From contig JAZLGI010000096.1 in the NCBI GenBank assembly GCA_045616225.1, positions 1 to 9,738 on the forward strand: a DNA stretch of 9,738 bases, written 5' to 3'. Position numbers and translations under genes: made by a program. The notes under the pieces were generated by a model, which saw only the letters and a program-made list of their open reading frames with translations, was not told the origin of the DNA and made no database searches. The number at the start of each line of letters is the position of its first letter. Position 1 is the stretch's first letter. Source of the stretch: JAZLGI01 sp045616225. GTDB lineage: Bacteria > Spirochaetota > Spirochaetia > Sphaerochaetales > Sphaerochaetaceae. This document shows positions 1-6,699 of this stretch, in pieces.

Positions 1-595
1 TGTAGAATGTTGCTACATCTTCTTCTGTAGGAAGAACTGCATTTTCAAACATATCTGCTTTCACAACTTGAATATAGCTTCTTGCAACATAGTTTTCTGA
101 ATACTGTTGTCCAATTTCATCTGCAGTTGCACCGTTGTACATTAAACAGATTTTATCAAATTCCTCATCTGTTACTTCTTTTCCAAGCTGAGACTCTATA
201 TATGCACGATACTGCTCAAGATAAAGATCCTTGTAGTACTGTATGTACTCTTTGTAACCGTCTCTTTCTACTGCCTGTCTGACAAGTTCATCTTCTACAA
301 GAGAATTGACAACTTCATCTCTTGTTACACCGTAATCTTTATAAGCTTCTAAAGTTGCCTGAACCTGATTTTCTGTTACAACAGCCTGTCTTATAAGGTT
401 TACAATTGCAACTGTCTTTGTAAGAGACTCTGTTTCTGTACTTTCTGTACTTGTTGTCTCCTGCTGAGTTTCATTTTCATTTATGATTGTAACAGCATCA
501 CTTGTCTGAACATTTTTCTCTTCTTTTCCACCATTGGCAAAAACAAAAGAAAGTGAAAGAAGCATGATAATTAAAACAATTGAAATCTTTTTCAT
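1..595 (-). CDS. Exported SurA/PpiC-type periplasmic folding protein, N-terminal part (runs off window)
   Basis: The reading frame is open from the ATG at 595 to the window edge, giving 198 residues without a stop. Residues 1-20 form a typical signal peptide: two lysines, a hydrophobic core, then a cleavage site after FVFA. No cysteine follows, so it is not a lipoprotein. Residues 29-60 are a low-complexity linker rich in Thr, Ser, Glu and Gln. From about residue 61 comes a helical region (IRQAVVTENQV, then DELVRQAVERDGY) resembling the N-terminal chaperone domain of SurA/PpiC/trigger-factor-like proteins. Any catalytic rotamase domain would lie outside the window. A GGAG ribosome binding site at 602-605 sits 6 bases before the start. 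It follows secG, so a role in folding Sec-exported proteins is plausible (inference). The family call is by general resemblance only; a secreted protein of unknown function is the alternative. Confidence 0.6.
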   Translation of the reverse strand, partial: MKKISIVLIIMLLSLSFVFANGGKEEKNVQTSDAVTIINENETQQETTSTESTETESLTKTVAIVNLIRQAVVTENQVQATLEAYKDYGVTRDEVVNSLVEDELVRQAVERDGYKEYIQYYKDLYLEQYRAYIESQLGKEVTDEEFDKICLMYNGATADEIGQQYSENYVARSYIQVVKADMFENAVLPTEEDVATFY

Positions 596-608
596 TATTT
601 ACTCCATT

Positions 609-643
609 GCAAAAATTGGCCGCAATGACGCGGCCTGAAATTT
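609..643 (-). terminator. Terminator-like hairpin between secG and the SurA-like gene
   Basis: A 6-bp all-GC stem (GGCCGC at 618-623, GCGGCC at 630-635) with a 6-base loop is followed on the minus strand by AATTTTT. Flanking AAATT and AATTT can extend the stem across a small internal loop. It lies just after the secG stop and only about 12 bases before the next gene's ribosome binding site. It probably acts as a partial terminator or mRNA-stabilising hairpin inside an operon. No separate promoter for the downstream gene was recognised. Confidence 0.6.
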
Positions 644-658
644 GTTAAAAACTGATAA

Positions 659-928
659 TCAAAGAGCCTGTGCTGTTGCAAGGAGACTTGAATCTGTTGT
701 CTTGCAAACAACAGCAAGCAAAATTGCAAGCACAATAAAAACTGCAACAAGAATTGCTGTGATCTTGTTGATAACTGCGTTGGTTTTTCCTCCGAAAGCC
801 TGATCTGCAGAACCGCCGAAAAGACCGGAAAGACCGCTACTGTCTTCACTCTGAATAGAAACGATAAATATGAGAGCAAGACTCACAATTACGAAAAGAA
901 CCAAAAGAACAATACTTAAAGCTGCCAT
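659..928 (-). CDS. secG: Preprotein translocase subunit SecG
   Basis: This 89-residue protein is the small SecG subunit of the SecYEG channel, which assists SecA-driven export in the inner membrane. It has two hydrophobic helices (about residues 4-24 and 53-75) joined by a Gly/Ser-rich loop. The loop carries the family pattern IQSEDSSGLSGLFGG followed by AFGG, and then NKITAI entering the second helix. The length is usual for the family. I start it at the ATG at 926-928 because GGAG at 937-940 lies 8 bases upstream. The frame is open further upstream to an ATG at 994, but that would add 22 residues encoded inside tpiA and has no support. The gene begins 13 bases after the tpiA stop. The secG-after-tpiA order is common in bacteria, which supports the call. 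Confidence 0.93.
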   Translation of the reverse strand: MAALSIVLLVLFVIVSLALIFIVSIQSEDSSGLSGLFGGSADQAFGGKTNAVINKITAILVAVFIVLAILLAVVCKTTDSSLLATAQAL

Positions 929-941
929 TTTTATAACTCCG

Positions 942-1694
942 TCAATCAATGCAATTAATAATTGGAAGGAACTGTTCAACTGTGAGTGAAGCACCGCCTA
1001 CCAATGCTCCGTCAATATGCTCACAAGCCATAAGCTCGCGCACATTACCCGGTTTTACAGAACCACCATACTGGATTATTGTATTTTCTGCAACCTCATT
1101 ATTGAATTTTTCTTTAATTAAAGACCTAATAAATGCGTGTGCATTGTTTGCATCTTCCGCTGTAGCTGTTTTTCCTGTTCCAATTGCCCAGACAGGTTCA
1201 TAAGCCAAAGTGACTTTTGACATCTGTTCTTTTGAAACTCCTTCAAGACCAACATTTACCTGTGCAGAGAGAACCTGCTCAAGTCTTCCGCCTTCTCTTT
1301 CTTCAAGAGTTTCACCTATGCAATATACAACGTCCATACCGTTTTCAAGTGCAAAAAGAATCTTTTTGTTGATTGATTCGTTTGTTTCTCCGTAATACTG
1401 TCTTCTTTCACTGTGTCCCAGAATTACAGTATTTACGCCAATGTCTTTGAGCATTGCACATGAAATCTCACCTGTATAGGCACCTTTTTCATGGTCATTA
1501 CAGTTCTGGGCTGCAACAATAATATTGCTGCCTTTAACAGCTTCTACAACACCAGGAAGACATACAAAAGTAGGAGCAATCATTACTTTTACTTTTGCAT
1601 CTTTTGCTGTCTTTGCAAGTTCTGCTGCATAAACAGAAGCCTCACTTGGAAGCATATTCATTTTCCAGTTACCGGCAATATAAAGTTTTCTCAT
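942..1694 (-). CDS. tpiA: Triosephosphate isomerase
   Basis: The enzyme interconverts dihydroxyacetone phosphate and glyceraldehyde 3-phosphate in cytoplasmic glycolysis. The 250-residue length is normal for this single TIM barrel. The active site is complete: Asn9 and Lys11 in AGNWKMN, the electrophilic His94 in ILGHSERR, the catalytic base Glu166 in AYEPVWAIGTGKTA (whose tail is the closing loop 6), and the phosphate-binding YGGSVKPGN and GGASL segments near residues 209 and 233. AAGGA at 1702-1706, seven bases before the ATG, sets the start. It begins 12 bases after the pgk stop and is followed at 13 bases by secG, so it is surely co-transcribed with pgk. Nothing in it looks unusual. Confidence 0.98.
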   Translation of the reverse strand: MRKLYIAGNWKMNMLPSEASVYAAELAKTAKDAKVKVMIAPTFVCLPGVVEAVKGSNIIVAAQNCNDHEKGAYTGEISCAMLKDIGVNTVILGHSERRQYYGETNESINKKILFALENGMDVVYCIGETLEEREGGRLEQVLSAQVNVGLEGVSKEQMSKVTLAYEPVWAIGTGKTATAEDANNAHAFIRSLIKEKFNNEVAENTIIQYGGSVKPGNVRELMACEHIDGALVGGASLTVEQFLPIINCID

Positions 1695-1706
1695 TTTACA
1701 ATCCTT

Positions 1707-2888
1707 TTATTTCTCAAGTGCTTTGATACCAGGAAGAACCTTTCCTTCCAAGAATTCAAGTGAAGCTCCGCCACCTGTTGAGACGTGGCTAATCTTATCT
1801 GCAAGACCAAATTTGTTAATAGCTGCAACACTGTCACCGCCACCAACAACTGTTGTTGCATTTGAAGAAGCAAGAGCCTGTGCAACTTCTTCTGTGCCTT
1901 TTGCAAATGCTGCAAACTCAAATACACCCATTGGTCCGTTCCATACAACAGACTTTGCATTCTTAAGCTCTGCAACAATAGCATCTGCAGTTTTCTTACC
2001 AATATCCATTCCCATAAGGTTTTCCGGGACATCTACTTCATCTACATAAGCAGGTTTTGCATTTTCATCAAATGTATATGCACAGACATGGTCTACAGGA
2101 AGAATAACCTTAACACCTTTCTTTGCTGCAACATCAAGGAAAGATTTGGCAGTATCCAAATAGTCATCTTCTACAAGGCTCTTACCAACTTTGTATCCCT
2201 GAACTTTGAGGAATGTGTATGCCATACCTCCGCCAATTACAATTGTGTCACAAGTTCTGAGAAGACTCTCAAGAACTGTAATCTTGCTGGAAACCTTTGC
2301 ACCGCCAATAATTGCAACAAACGGTTTTTCCGGATTCTCAAGAAGAGGAGCCATGAATTTAACTTCTTTTTCAATGAGGAAACCTGCATAAGAAGGAAGA
2401 TAATGTGCTACGCCTTCTGTAGATGCGTGTGCTCTGTGAGCAGTTCCAAATGCGTCATTTACATAGATATCGCCAAATTCTGCAAGTTGTTTTGCAAACT
2501 CAGGATTGTTGGCTTCTTCATCTGGGTAAAAACGGCAATTCTCAAGAAGAAGAACTTCTCCTGCTTTAAGGTTTTCAACTTCTTTCTTTACTTCAGGTCC
2601 TATTACATCAGAGGCAACTTTTACCTTTCTTCCCAAAAGTTCTTCAAACTTCTTTCCTACAGGAATCATTGAGAACTCCGGATTCTTCTGTCCTTTTGGT
2701 CTTCCAAAGTGACTCATGACAATAAGCTTTGTTCCTTCCTGTTCAAGGATGTAATTAATTGTTGGAAGAGCTGCAATGATTCTTGTTGCATCTTTTACTA
2801 CGCCTTCTTTAAGAGGTACGTTAAAATCAACACGAATAAGAACTCTTTTTCCTTTAAGGTCAGCTTCTCTGATTGTGTTTAATTCCAT
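1707..2888 (-). CDS. pgk: Phosphoglycerate kinase
   Basis: The protein transfers phosphate from 1,3-bisphosphoglycerate to ADP in the first ATP-yielding step of glycolysis. It is 393 residues, usual for bacterial PGK. The N-terminal substrate domain shows RVDFNVP (19-25) and SHFGRPKG (59-66), plus a later LLENCRFYPDEE. The C-terminal nucleotide domain shows GGAKVSSKI, WNGPMGVFEF, GGGDS (349-353) and the tail HVSTGGGASLEFLEGK (368-383). An ATG 12 bases further upstream (2900) is also in frame. I reject it because the GGAG at 2895-2898 lies within those extra codons, 6 bases before the ATG at 2888, and because only T-rich sequence precedes the upstream ATG. A strong terminator separates it from gap, so its transcription depends on read-through or an unrecognised promoter. 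Confidence 0.98.
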   Translation of the reverse strand: MELNTIREADLKGKRVLIRVDFNVPLKEGVVKDATRIIAALPTINYILEQEGTKLIVMSHFGRPKGQKNPEFSMIPVGKKFEELLGRKVKVASDVIGPEVKKEVENLKAGEVLLLENCRFYPDEEANNPEFAKQLAEFGDIYVNDAFGTAHRAHASTEGVAHYLPSYAGFLIEKEVKFMAPLLENPEKPFVAIIGGAKVSSKITVLESLLRTCDTIVIGGGMAYTFLKVQGYKVGKSLVEDDYLDTAKSFLDVAAKKGVKVILPVDHVCAYTFDENAKPAYVDEVDVPENLMGMDIGKKTADAIVAELKNAKSVVWNGPMGVFEFAAFAKGTEEVAQALASSNATTVVGGGDSVAAINKFGLADKISHVSTGGGASLEFLEGKVLPGIKALEK

Positions 2889-2894
2889 ATTTGA

Positions 2895-2898
2895 CTCC
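2895..2898 (-). promoter_or_regulatory. Ribosome binding site that fixes the pgk start
   Basis: GGAG on the minus strand with 6 bases to the ATG at 2886-2888. It overlaps the codons that an upstream in-frame ATG at 2900 would need, so the shorter pgk start is preferred. Confidence 0.8.
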
Positions 2899-2903
2899 AT
2901 AAA

Positions 2904-2945
2904 TTAAAAAAAAGTAAAAATGAGCCTGCACATGAAGGCAGGCTC
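2904..2945 (-). terminator. Strong intrinsic terminator after gap
   Basis: A perfect 8-bp stem (GAGCCTGC at 2938-2945 read on the minus strand, and GCAGGCTC at 2922-2929) closes an 8-base loop. ATTTTTACTTTTTTT follows on the minus strand. It starts 28 bases after the gap stop and ends about 15 bases before the pgk start. This is a standard rho-independent terminator. With the promoter upstream of gap it defines a separate gap transcript. Confidence 0.92.
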
Positions 2946-2973
2946 TTATAAGAAGATTTCAACTGAAATATAA

Positions 2974-3981
2974 TCAGCCGTTAACCTTCTTCATGTAAGT
3001 AATGAGGTCGAGAACCTTGTTTGAATAACCAATTTCGTTATCATACCAGGAAACAACCTTTACAAATGTATCTGTAAGTGCAATACCTGCTTTTGCATCA
3101 AAGATAGATGTTCTTGTATCTCCGAGGAAGTCAGATGAAACAACAGCGTCTTCTGTGTATCCAAGAATACCCTTTAATTCACCTTCTGATGCCTTTTTCA
3201 TTGCTGCACAGATTTCTTCATACTTTGCAGGCTTTGCAAGGTTTACTGTAAGGTCAACAACAGAAACATCAAGAGTAGGAACTCTCATTGACATACCTGT
3301 AAGCTTTCCGTTGAGTGCAGGAATAACTTTTCCAACAGCCTTTGCAGCACCTGTTGATGAAGGAATAATATTTCCTGAAGCAGCTCTTCCACCTCTCCAA
3401 TCTTTGAGAGAAGGTCCGTCAACTGTCTTCTGAGTTGCAGTTGTTGAGTGAACTGTTGTCATAAGACCATCTGTAATTCCCCAATTATCATTGAGAACTT
3501 TAGCAATAGGAGCAAGACAGTTTGTTGTGCAAGATGCGTTAGATACGAACTGTGTTCCCTTTACGTATGTTTTTTCGTTTACACCGCATACGAACATTGG
3601 TGTGTCATCCTTTGAAGGAGCTGACATAACAACATATTTTGCACCTGCTGCAAGGTGTGCCTGTGCTTTTTCTTTTGTAAGGAAGAGACCTGTTGATTCT
3701 ACAACATATTCTGCACCTACTTCATCCCATTTAAGCATAGCTGGGTCTTTTTCTGCAGTAACTCTGATTTTCTTTCCGTCTACAATGAGAAGAGACTTTT
3801 CTACGTCTGCTTCAATTGTTCCCTGATATGTGCCATGCATTGTGTCGTACTTGAGCATGTATGCAAGGTAATCTACAGGACAGAGATCGTTAATTCCTAC
3901 AATTTCAATTTCCGGACGGGACATTGCTGCACGGAATACAAAACGACCGATTCTTCCAAATCCATTAATACCAACTTTCAT
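2974..3981 (-). CDS. gap: Glyceraldehyde-3-phosphate dehydrogenase, type I
   Basis: This NAD-dependent enzyme oxidises and phosphorylates glyceraldehyde 3-phosphate to 1,3-bisphosphoglycerate, feeding the adjacent pgk product. The 335-residue length is usual. The N-terminal Rossmann domain opens with KVGINGFGRIGR and has Asp32 in INDLC, as in NAD-specific enzymes. The catalytic domain has Cys151 in SNASCTTNC and His178 in TVHSTTATQK. The substrate-site motifs GGRAASGNIIPSSTGAA (about 197-213) and SWYDNEIGYS (311-320) are intact. The frame is open 19 codons upstream to 4038, but the start at 3981 is set by AGGAGG 8 bases upstream and by the family N-terminus. A longer start would also overlap the promoter. 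It has its own promoter and terminator, so it is probably a highly expressed single-gene unit next to pgk-tpiA. Confidence 0.98.
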   Translation of the reverse strand: MKVGINGFGRIGRFVFRAAMSRPEIEIVGINDLCPVDYLAYMLKYDTMHGTYQGTIEADVEKSLLIVDGKKIRVTAEKDPAMLKWDEVGAEYVVESTGLFLTKEKAQAHLAAGAKYVVMSAPSKDDTPMFVCGVNEKTYVKGTQFVSNASCTTNCLAPIAKVLNDNWGITDGLMTTVHSTTATQKTVDGPSLKDWRGGRAASGNIIPSSTGAAKAVGKVIPALNGKLTGMSMRVPTLDVSVVDLTVNLAKPAKYEEICAAMKKASEGELKGILGYTEDAVVSSDFLGDTRTSIFDAKAGIALTDTFVKVVSWYDNEIGYSNKVLDLITYMKKVNG

Positions 3982-3989
3982 TTGTTTAT

Positions 3990-3995
3990 CCTCCT
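3990..3995 (-). promoter_or_regulatory. Strong Shine-Dalgarno of gap
   Basis: AGGAGG on the minus strand, 8 bases before the ATG at 3979-3981. It is the longest match to the anti-Shine-Dalgarno sequence in the window. It rules out the longer in-frame start at 4038. Confidence 0.9.
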
Positions 3996-4009
3996 GAATA
4001 ACCGATATT

Positions 4010-4038
4010 AATATACTTACATAGCAATTTTTGGTCAA
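4010..4038 (-). promoter_or_regulatory. Sigma70-type promoter for gap
   Basis: On the minus strand TTGACC (4038-4033) and TATATT (4015-4010) are separated by exactly 17 bases. This predicts a transcript start near 4003 and a leader of about 20 bases carrying the AGGAGG site. The region just upstream (4039-4075) is very AT-rich and could act as an UP element. It is the best promoter match I found in the window and fits strong expression of gap. Confidence 0.75.
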
Positions 4039-4054
4039 TTAAACTTGAACTTTA

Positions 4055-4098
4055 CATAAAAAAAATATGAATAAATTTGTTTTAATATAAAAAACAAA
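4055..4098 (-). terminator. Possible weak AT-rich terminator after flhF
   Basis: TTTGTTTT (4098-4091, minus strand) and AAAACAAA (4083-4076) form an 8-bp inverted repeat with a 7-base loop right after the flhF stop. TTTAT and then a longer T-run follow. The stem contains only one G:C pair, so termination would be weak. The same A/T richness may simply belong to the gap promoter region. Confidence 0.35.
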
Positions 4099-4100
4099 AG

Positions 4101-5261
4101 TTATTTGCCGGTGTTTCTTGTAGTGATTTGAGTAAGATCTACTGTAATGCCTTTCAAAAGGCTCAGAAGATAGGAATTTGTAGCCCTGTGAATATCACTT
4201 GGAACTTTCTGACCGTCTGTGACATAGAGAACTGGAAGTTTCTTTTTACTGCATATAGAAATAATGTTTCCTACGGCATAAGTTTCATCTACTTTTGTGA
4301 TAATAATTGAAGTTATGTCATAATTATCAAACTGGTTAAGAGCCATTTCTATATCGTTTGCCTTCATAGAGGCATTGACGGCAACAAAGAAACGTGTTTC
4401 TTCCTTTGGACATTCTTCCAAAAGGGAATCCAGTCTTCCTGCAAGATATCCGTCTCGAGGACTTTTTCCTATAGTATCTACAAGTATTAAGTCTGCATCC
4501 TTACATTCTTCAAGCTTGGAAGCGAAACTTTCCTTGTCATCTGCCCTGTAAACCGGAACACCTAGACTTTTTCCAAAACTCTCTATCTGCTCGTAAGCAC
4601 CAATTCTGAAAGAATCAAGTGTAATGATTCTCACATCACCCTTGTTTGCAGAAAGGGAGCCGTAAATAGCTGATATTTTGGCAACTGTAGTTGTTTTTCC
4701 CGTACCGGTAGTTCCCAGTATTACGGCACATTTTGGAGGTTTTGATTGTGTTTGATAATCTATCTCAAAACAGGCAGAAATCTTATCCAGAATCAAAAGT
4801 TCAAGTTGTTTTCTATCGGGCTTTACAGGAAGGGCCTTGATAAGAACCTGTTTAATTTCCGAAAGGACTTTCTGTGTGAATTCTTTTGAAAACTCGTTAA
4901 TTTTTAGGATATCTTCTGCTCTTTCCAAGAAAGGAGTTATCTCTTTTTCCTTTGCATTCTCTATCTCAATTTGTTTTTGCAATTGGGCATTCTGAACTTC
5001 TTCAGGGGAAGGAGTCTTTGCTTCCTGTTCAAAACGTTTTAAGAGTTTTTCTTCCTCTTTTGCTTCTTTAGCCTTTTTTATTTCAGAAGAAGAGTCCGAT
5101 ACAAAACAAGTAAGTTCACACTTGTGAACTTTACCTATTCCCATAAAACCCGGCTCATCAAAATCTTTACGTGAATGTATTCTTAAAGATTCACCGTACT
5201 GTTCCCTGGCTTTTTTAAGAGCATCTTCATATGTTTTAGCAATAATTGTAATGTACTTCAT
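4101..5261 (-). CDS. flhF: FlhF, SRP-type GTPase for flagellar placement
   Basis: FlhF is a signal-recognition-particle-family GTPase that sets the number and polar position of flagella. The 386-residue protein has the family layout: a short N-terminal segment (ITIIAKTYEDALKKAREQYG, 4-23), a charged, probably disordered or coiled linker (about 58-110), an N-domain helical region (about 111-170), then the G domain. G-domain motifs are the P-loop GTTGTGKTT (183-191), DSFRIGAYEQ (216-225), DTIGKSP (262-268, where DTAGRS is usual), TKVDE (322-326) and TDGQKVPSDI (348-357). The start must be at 5261 because the conserved N-terminus begins there, yet no Shine-Dalgarno precedes it and a terminator T-tract touches the ATG. 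It stands alone between hslU and gap rather than with flhA/flhB. A diverged FlhF paralogue is the main alternative. Confidence 0.9.
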   Translation of the reverse strand: MKYITIIAKTYEDALKKAREQYGESLRIHSRKDFDEPGFMGIGKVHKCELTCFVSDSSSEIKKAKEAKEEEKLLKRFEQEAKTPSPEEVQNAQLQKQIEIENAKEKEITPFLERAEDILKINEFSKEFTQKVLSEIKQVLIKALPVKPDRKQLELLILDKISACFEIDYQTQSKPPKCAVILGTTGTGKTTTVAKISAIYGSLSANKGDVRIITLDSFRIGAYEQIESFGKSLGVPVYRADDKESFASKLEECKDADLILVDTIGKSPRDGYLAGRLDSLLEECPKEETRFFVAVNASMKANDIEMALNQFDNYDITSIIITKVDETYAVGNIISICSKKKLPVLYVTDGQKVPSDIHRATNSYLLSLLKGITVDLTQITTRNTGK

Positions 5262-5296
5262 AAAAAAAATGCCGCGCTATTTAGTGCAACGGCATT
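5262..5296 (-). terminator. Intrinsic terminator after hslU, abutting the flhF start
   Basis: On the minus strand AATGCCG (5296-5290) pairs with CGGCATT (5274-5268), and a further T-G pair can close the loop. A run of T's (complement of A5262-A5269) follows. It begins 8 bases after the hslU stop, so it ends the upstream operon. The last T of the tract is directly followed by the flhF ATG. Confidence 0.9.
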
Positions 5297-5325
5297 ATTT
5301 TAACTTAAAGGATGTATCTAGACAA
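5297..5325 (-). promoter_or_regulatory. Candidate promoter for flhF, overlapping the end of hslU
   Basis: On the minus strand TTGTCT (5325-5320) and TAAAAT (5302-5297) are spaced by 17 bases. The predicted start falls near 5290, inside the left arm of the hslU terminator. A transcript from here would lack most of that arm and would not form the hairpin before flhF. This is pattern matching only. Confidence 0.4.
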
Positions 5326-6699
5326 GTCTTGGTTTTTAACAACTGAACTTAATCTTTGATTTACATAGTCAGGAGTTATTGTAATTGTCTGACCGTTGAG
5401 TTCATTTGCAGAGAAACTCAGTTCTTCCAAAAGAATTTCCATTATAGTGTATAGTCTTCTTGCCCCTATATTGTCTGTATTTGAGTTAACTTCGTAGGCA
5501 ATTTCACTTATTCTTCTTATTGCATCATCTGTGAAAACAAGCTCTACACCCTCTGTTCTCAGAAGTTCTGTATACTGAAGTGTAATTGCATTCTTAGGTT
5601 CTTTTAATATTCTGAAGAAATCATCTGCAGTAAGGTCGTCCAGTTCTACTCTAAGTGGGAAACGTCCCTGAAGTTCAGGAATTAAATCACTTGGTTTTGA
5701 TACATGGAAAGCTCCTGCTGCAATGAAAAGAATGTGGGAAGTATCAATGATTCCATATTTGGTGGAAACTTTTGTTCCCTCTACAATAGGTAAAATATCT
5801 CTTTGAACACCTTCTCTTGAAACATCAGGACTGCTGGAAGAATTTTTTCCTGCAATCTTATCTATCTCATCTATGAAGATTATTCCCATTTGCTCTGTTC
5901 TCTGTTTTGCAATGTCAACAGCTTTTTCCTGGTCTACACTTTTTTCTGATTCTTCCTGTGTGAAAATCTCACGGGCTCTCTTAATTGTGATTTTTTTCTT
6001 CTTTCCTCTGTTCTGAACTCCTGAGAAAATAGAACCAAGGCTGTTTATAGCATTTTGCATATCTTCCGGATTGCCGTTTCCCATCATTCCTATTTCTATC
6101 TTTGGAGTTATGTTAATAGAAACTTCTACTTCTGTATTTTCAAAATCTCCGTTTCTGAGTTTTTCTCTTGTAAGCTCTCTGACATTTGTCTTGGCAGCAT
6201 CAAAAGATGAATCTGTAGATGTGTTTTTATCAAGATTTGGTAAGAGAAGGTCCAAAAGCCTTTCTTCTACCTTTGCATTGACCTGTGCTTCATTTTCTGC
6301 GGCAAGTTCTCTTTTGACCATGGAAACAGCACTTGCTATGAGGTCTTTGACCATTGACTCTACATCACGTCCTACATAGCCCACTTCTGTGTATTTAGTT
6401 GCTTCTACTTTAATAAAAGGAGCATTTGAGAGTCTTGCTATTCTTCTTGCAATCTCTGTTTTTCCAACACCTGTAGGTCCTATCATTATAATGTTTTTAG
6501 GATAGACTTCTTCCTTTATATTTTCAGGAAGGCGCTTGCGTCTTGTTCTGTTTCTCAAGGCAACTGCAATTGTTCTCTTTGCCTTATCCTGACCTATAAC
6601 ATATTTATTGAGTTCTGCAACAATCTGGCTTGGTACCATCTCGTCAAGATTGTACTTTTTTACAGAATCTTCCTGTGTAAGCGTAAGTTCGTTTGACAT
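5305..6699 (-). CDS. hslU: HslU (ClpY), ATPase subunit of the HslUV protease
   Basis: HslU is the hexameric AAA+ unfoldase that feeds substrates to the HslV peptidase in the cytoplasm. The 464 residues show, in order, the N-terminal PSQIVAELNKYVIGQDKAK, the Walker A GPTGVGKT (74-81), the pore loop GYVG (107-110), the family-specific I-domain (about 112-245), the Walker B FIDEID (275-280), PELQGRFP (341-348), the sensor-2 GARR (412-415) and the C-terminal tail DLSRYIL that docks into HslV. The frame is open to 6741, but I start at 6699: GGAGG at 6707-6711 is 7 bases upstream and the ATG shares one base with the hslV stop (TAATG), so the two are translationally coupled. A terminator closes the operon 8 bases after its stop. 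Confidence 0.98.
   Translation of the reverse strand: MSNELTLTQEDSVKKYNLDEMVPSQIVAELNKYVIGQDKAKRTIAVALRNRTRRKRLPENIKEEVYPKNIIMIGPTGVGKTEIARRIARLSNAPFIKVEATKYTEVGYVGRDVESMVKDLIASAVSMVKRELAAENEAQVNAKVEERLLDLLLPNLDKNTSTDSSFDAAKTNVRELTREKLRNGDFENTEVEVSINITPKIEIGMMGNGNPEDMQNAINSLGSIFSGVQNRGKKKKITIKRAREIFTQEESEKSVDQEKAVDIAKQRTEQMGIIFIDEIDKIAGKNSSSSPDVSREGVQRDILPIVEGTKVSTKYGIIDTSHILFIAAGAFHVSKPSDLIPELQGRFPLRVELDDLTADDFFRILKEPKNAITLQYTELLRTEGVELVFTDDAIRRISEIAYEVNSNTDNIGARRLYTIMEILLEELSFSANELNGQTITITPDYVNQRLSSVVKNQDLSRYIL

Noticed and set aside
82..282. Plus-strand open frame near the window start
   Set aside because: It is antisense to the exported SurA-like gene, which has a clear signal peptide and ribosome binding site; there is no start signal for the plus-strand frame.
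595..879. Minus-strand open frame overlapping secG (94 codons)
   Set aside because: It is an alternative frame of secG extending across the terminator, with Gln/Leu-rich content and no family resemblance.
2088..2672. Long plus-strand open frame opposite pgk (194 codons)
   Set aside because: It lies wholly antisense to the well-conserved pgk gene, is rich in Cys, Phe and Asn in a way typical of antisense frames, and resembles no known family.
3982..4038. In-frame N-terminal extension of gap to 4038
   Set aside because: It overlaps the promoter and the AGGAGG site, has no ribosome binding site of its own, and does not fit the GAPDH N-terminus KVGINGFGRIGR.
4035..4048. TCAA...TTGA inverted repeat touching the gap -35 box as an operator
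   Set aside because: Only four bases match per arm in very AT-rich DNA; it is too weak to support a binding site.
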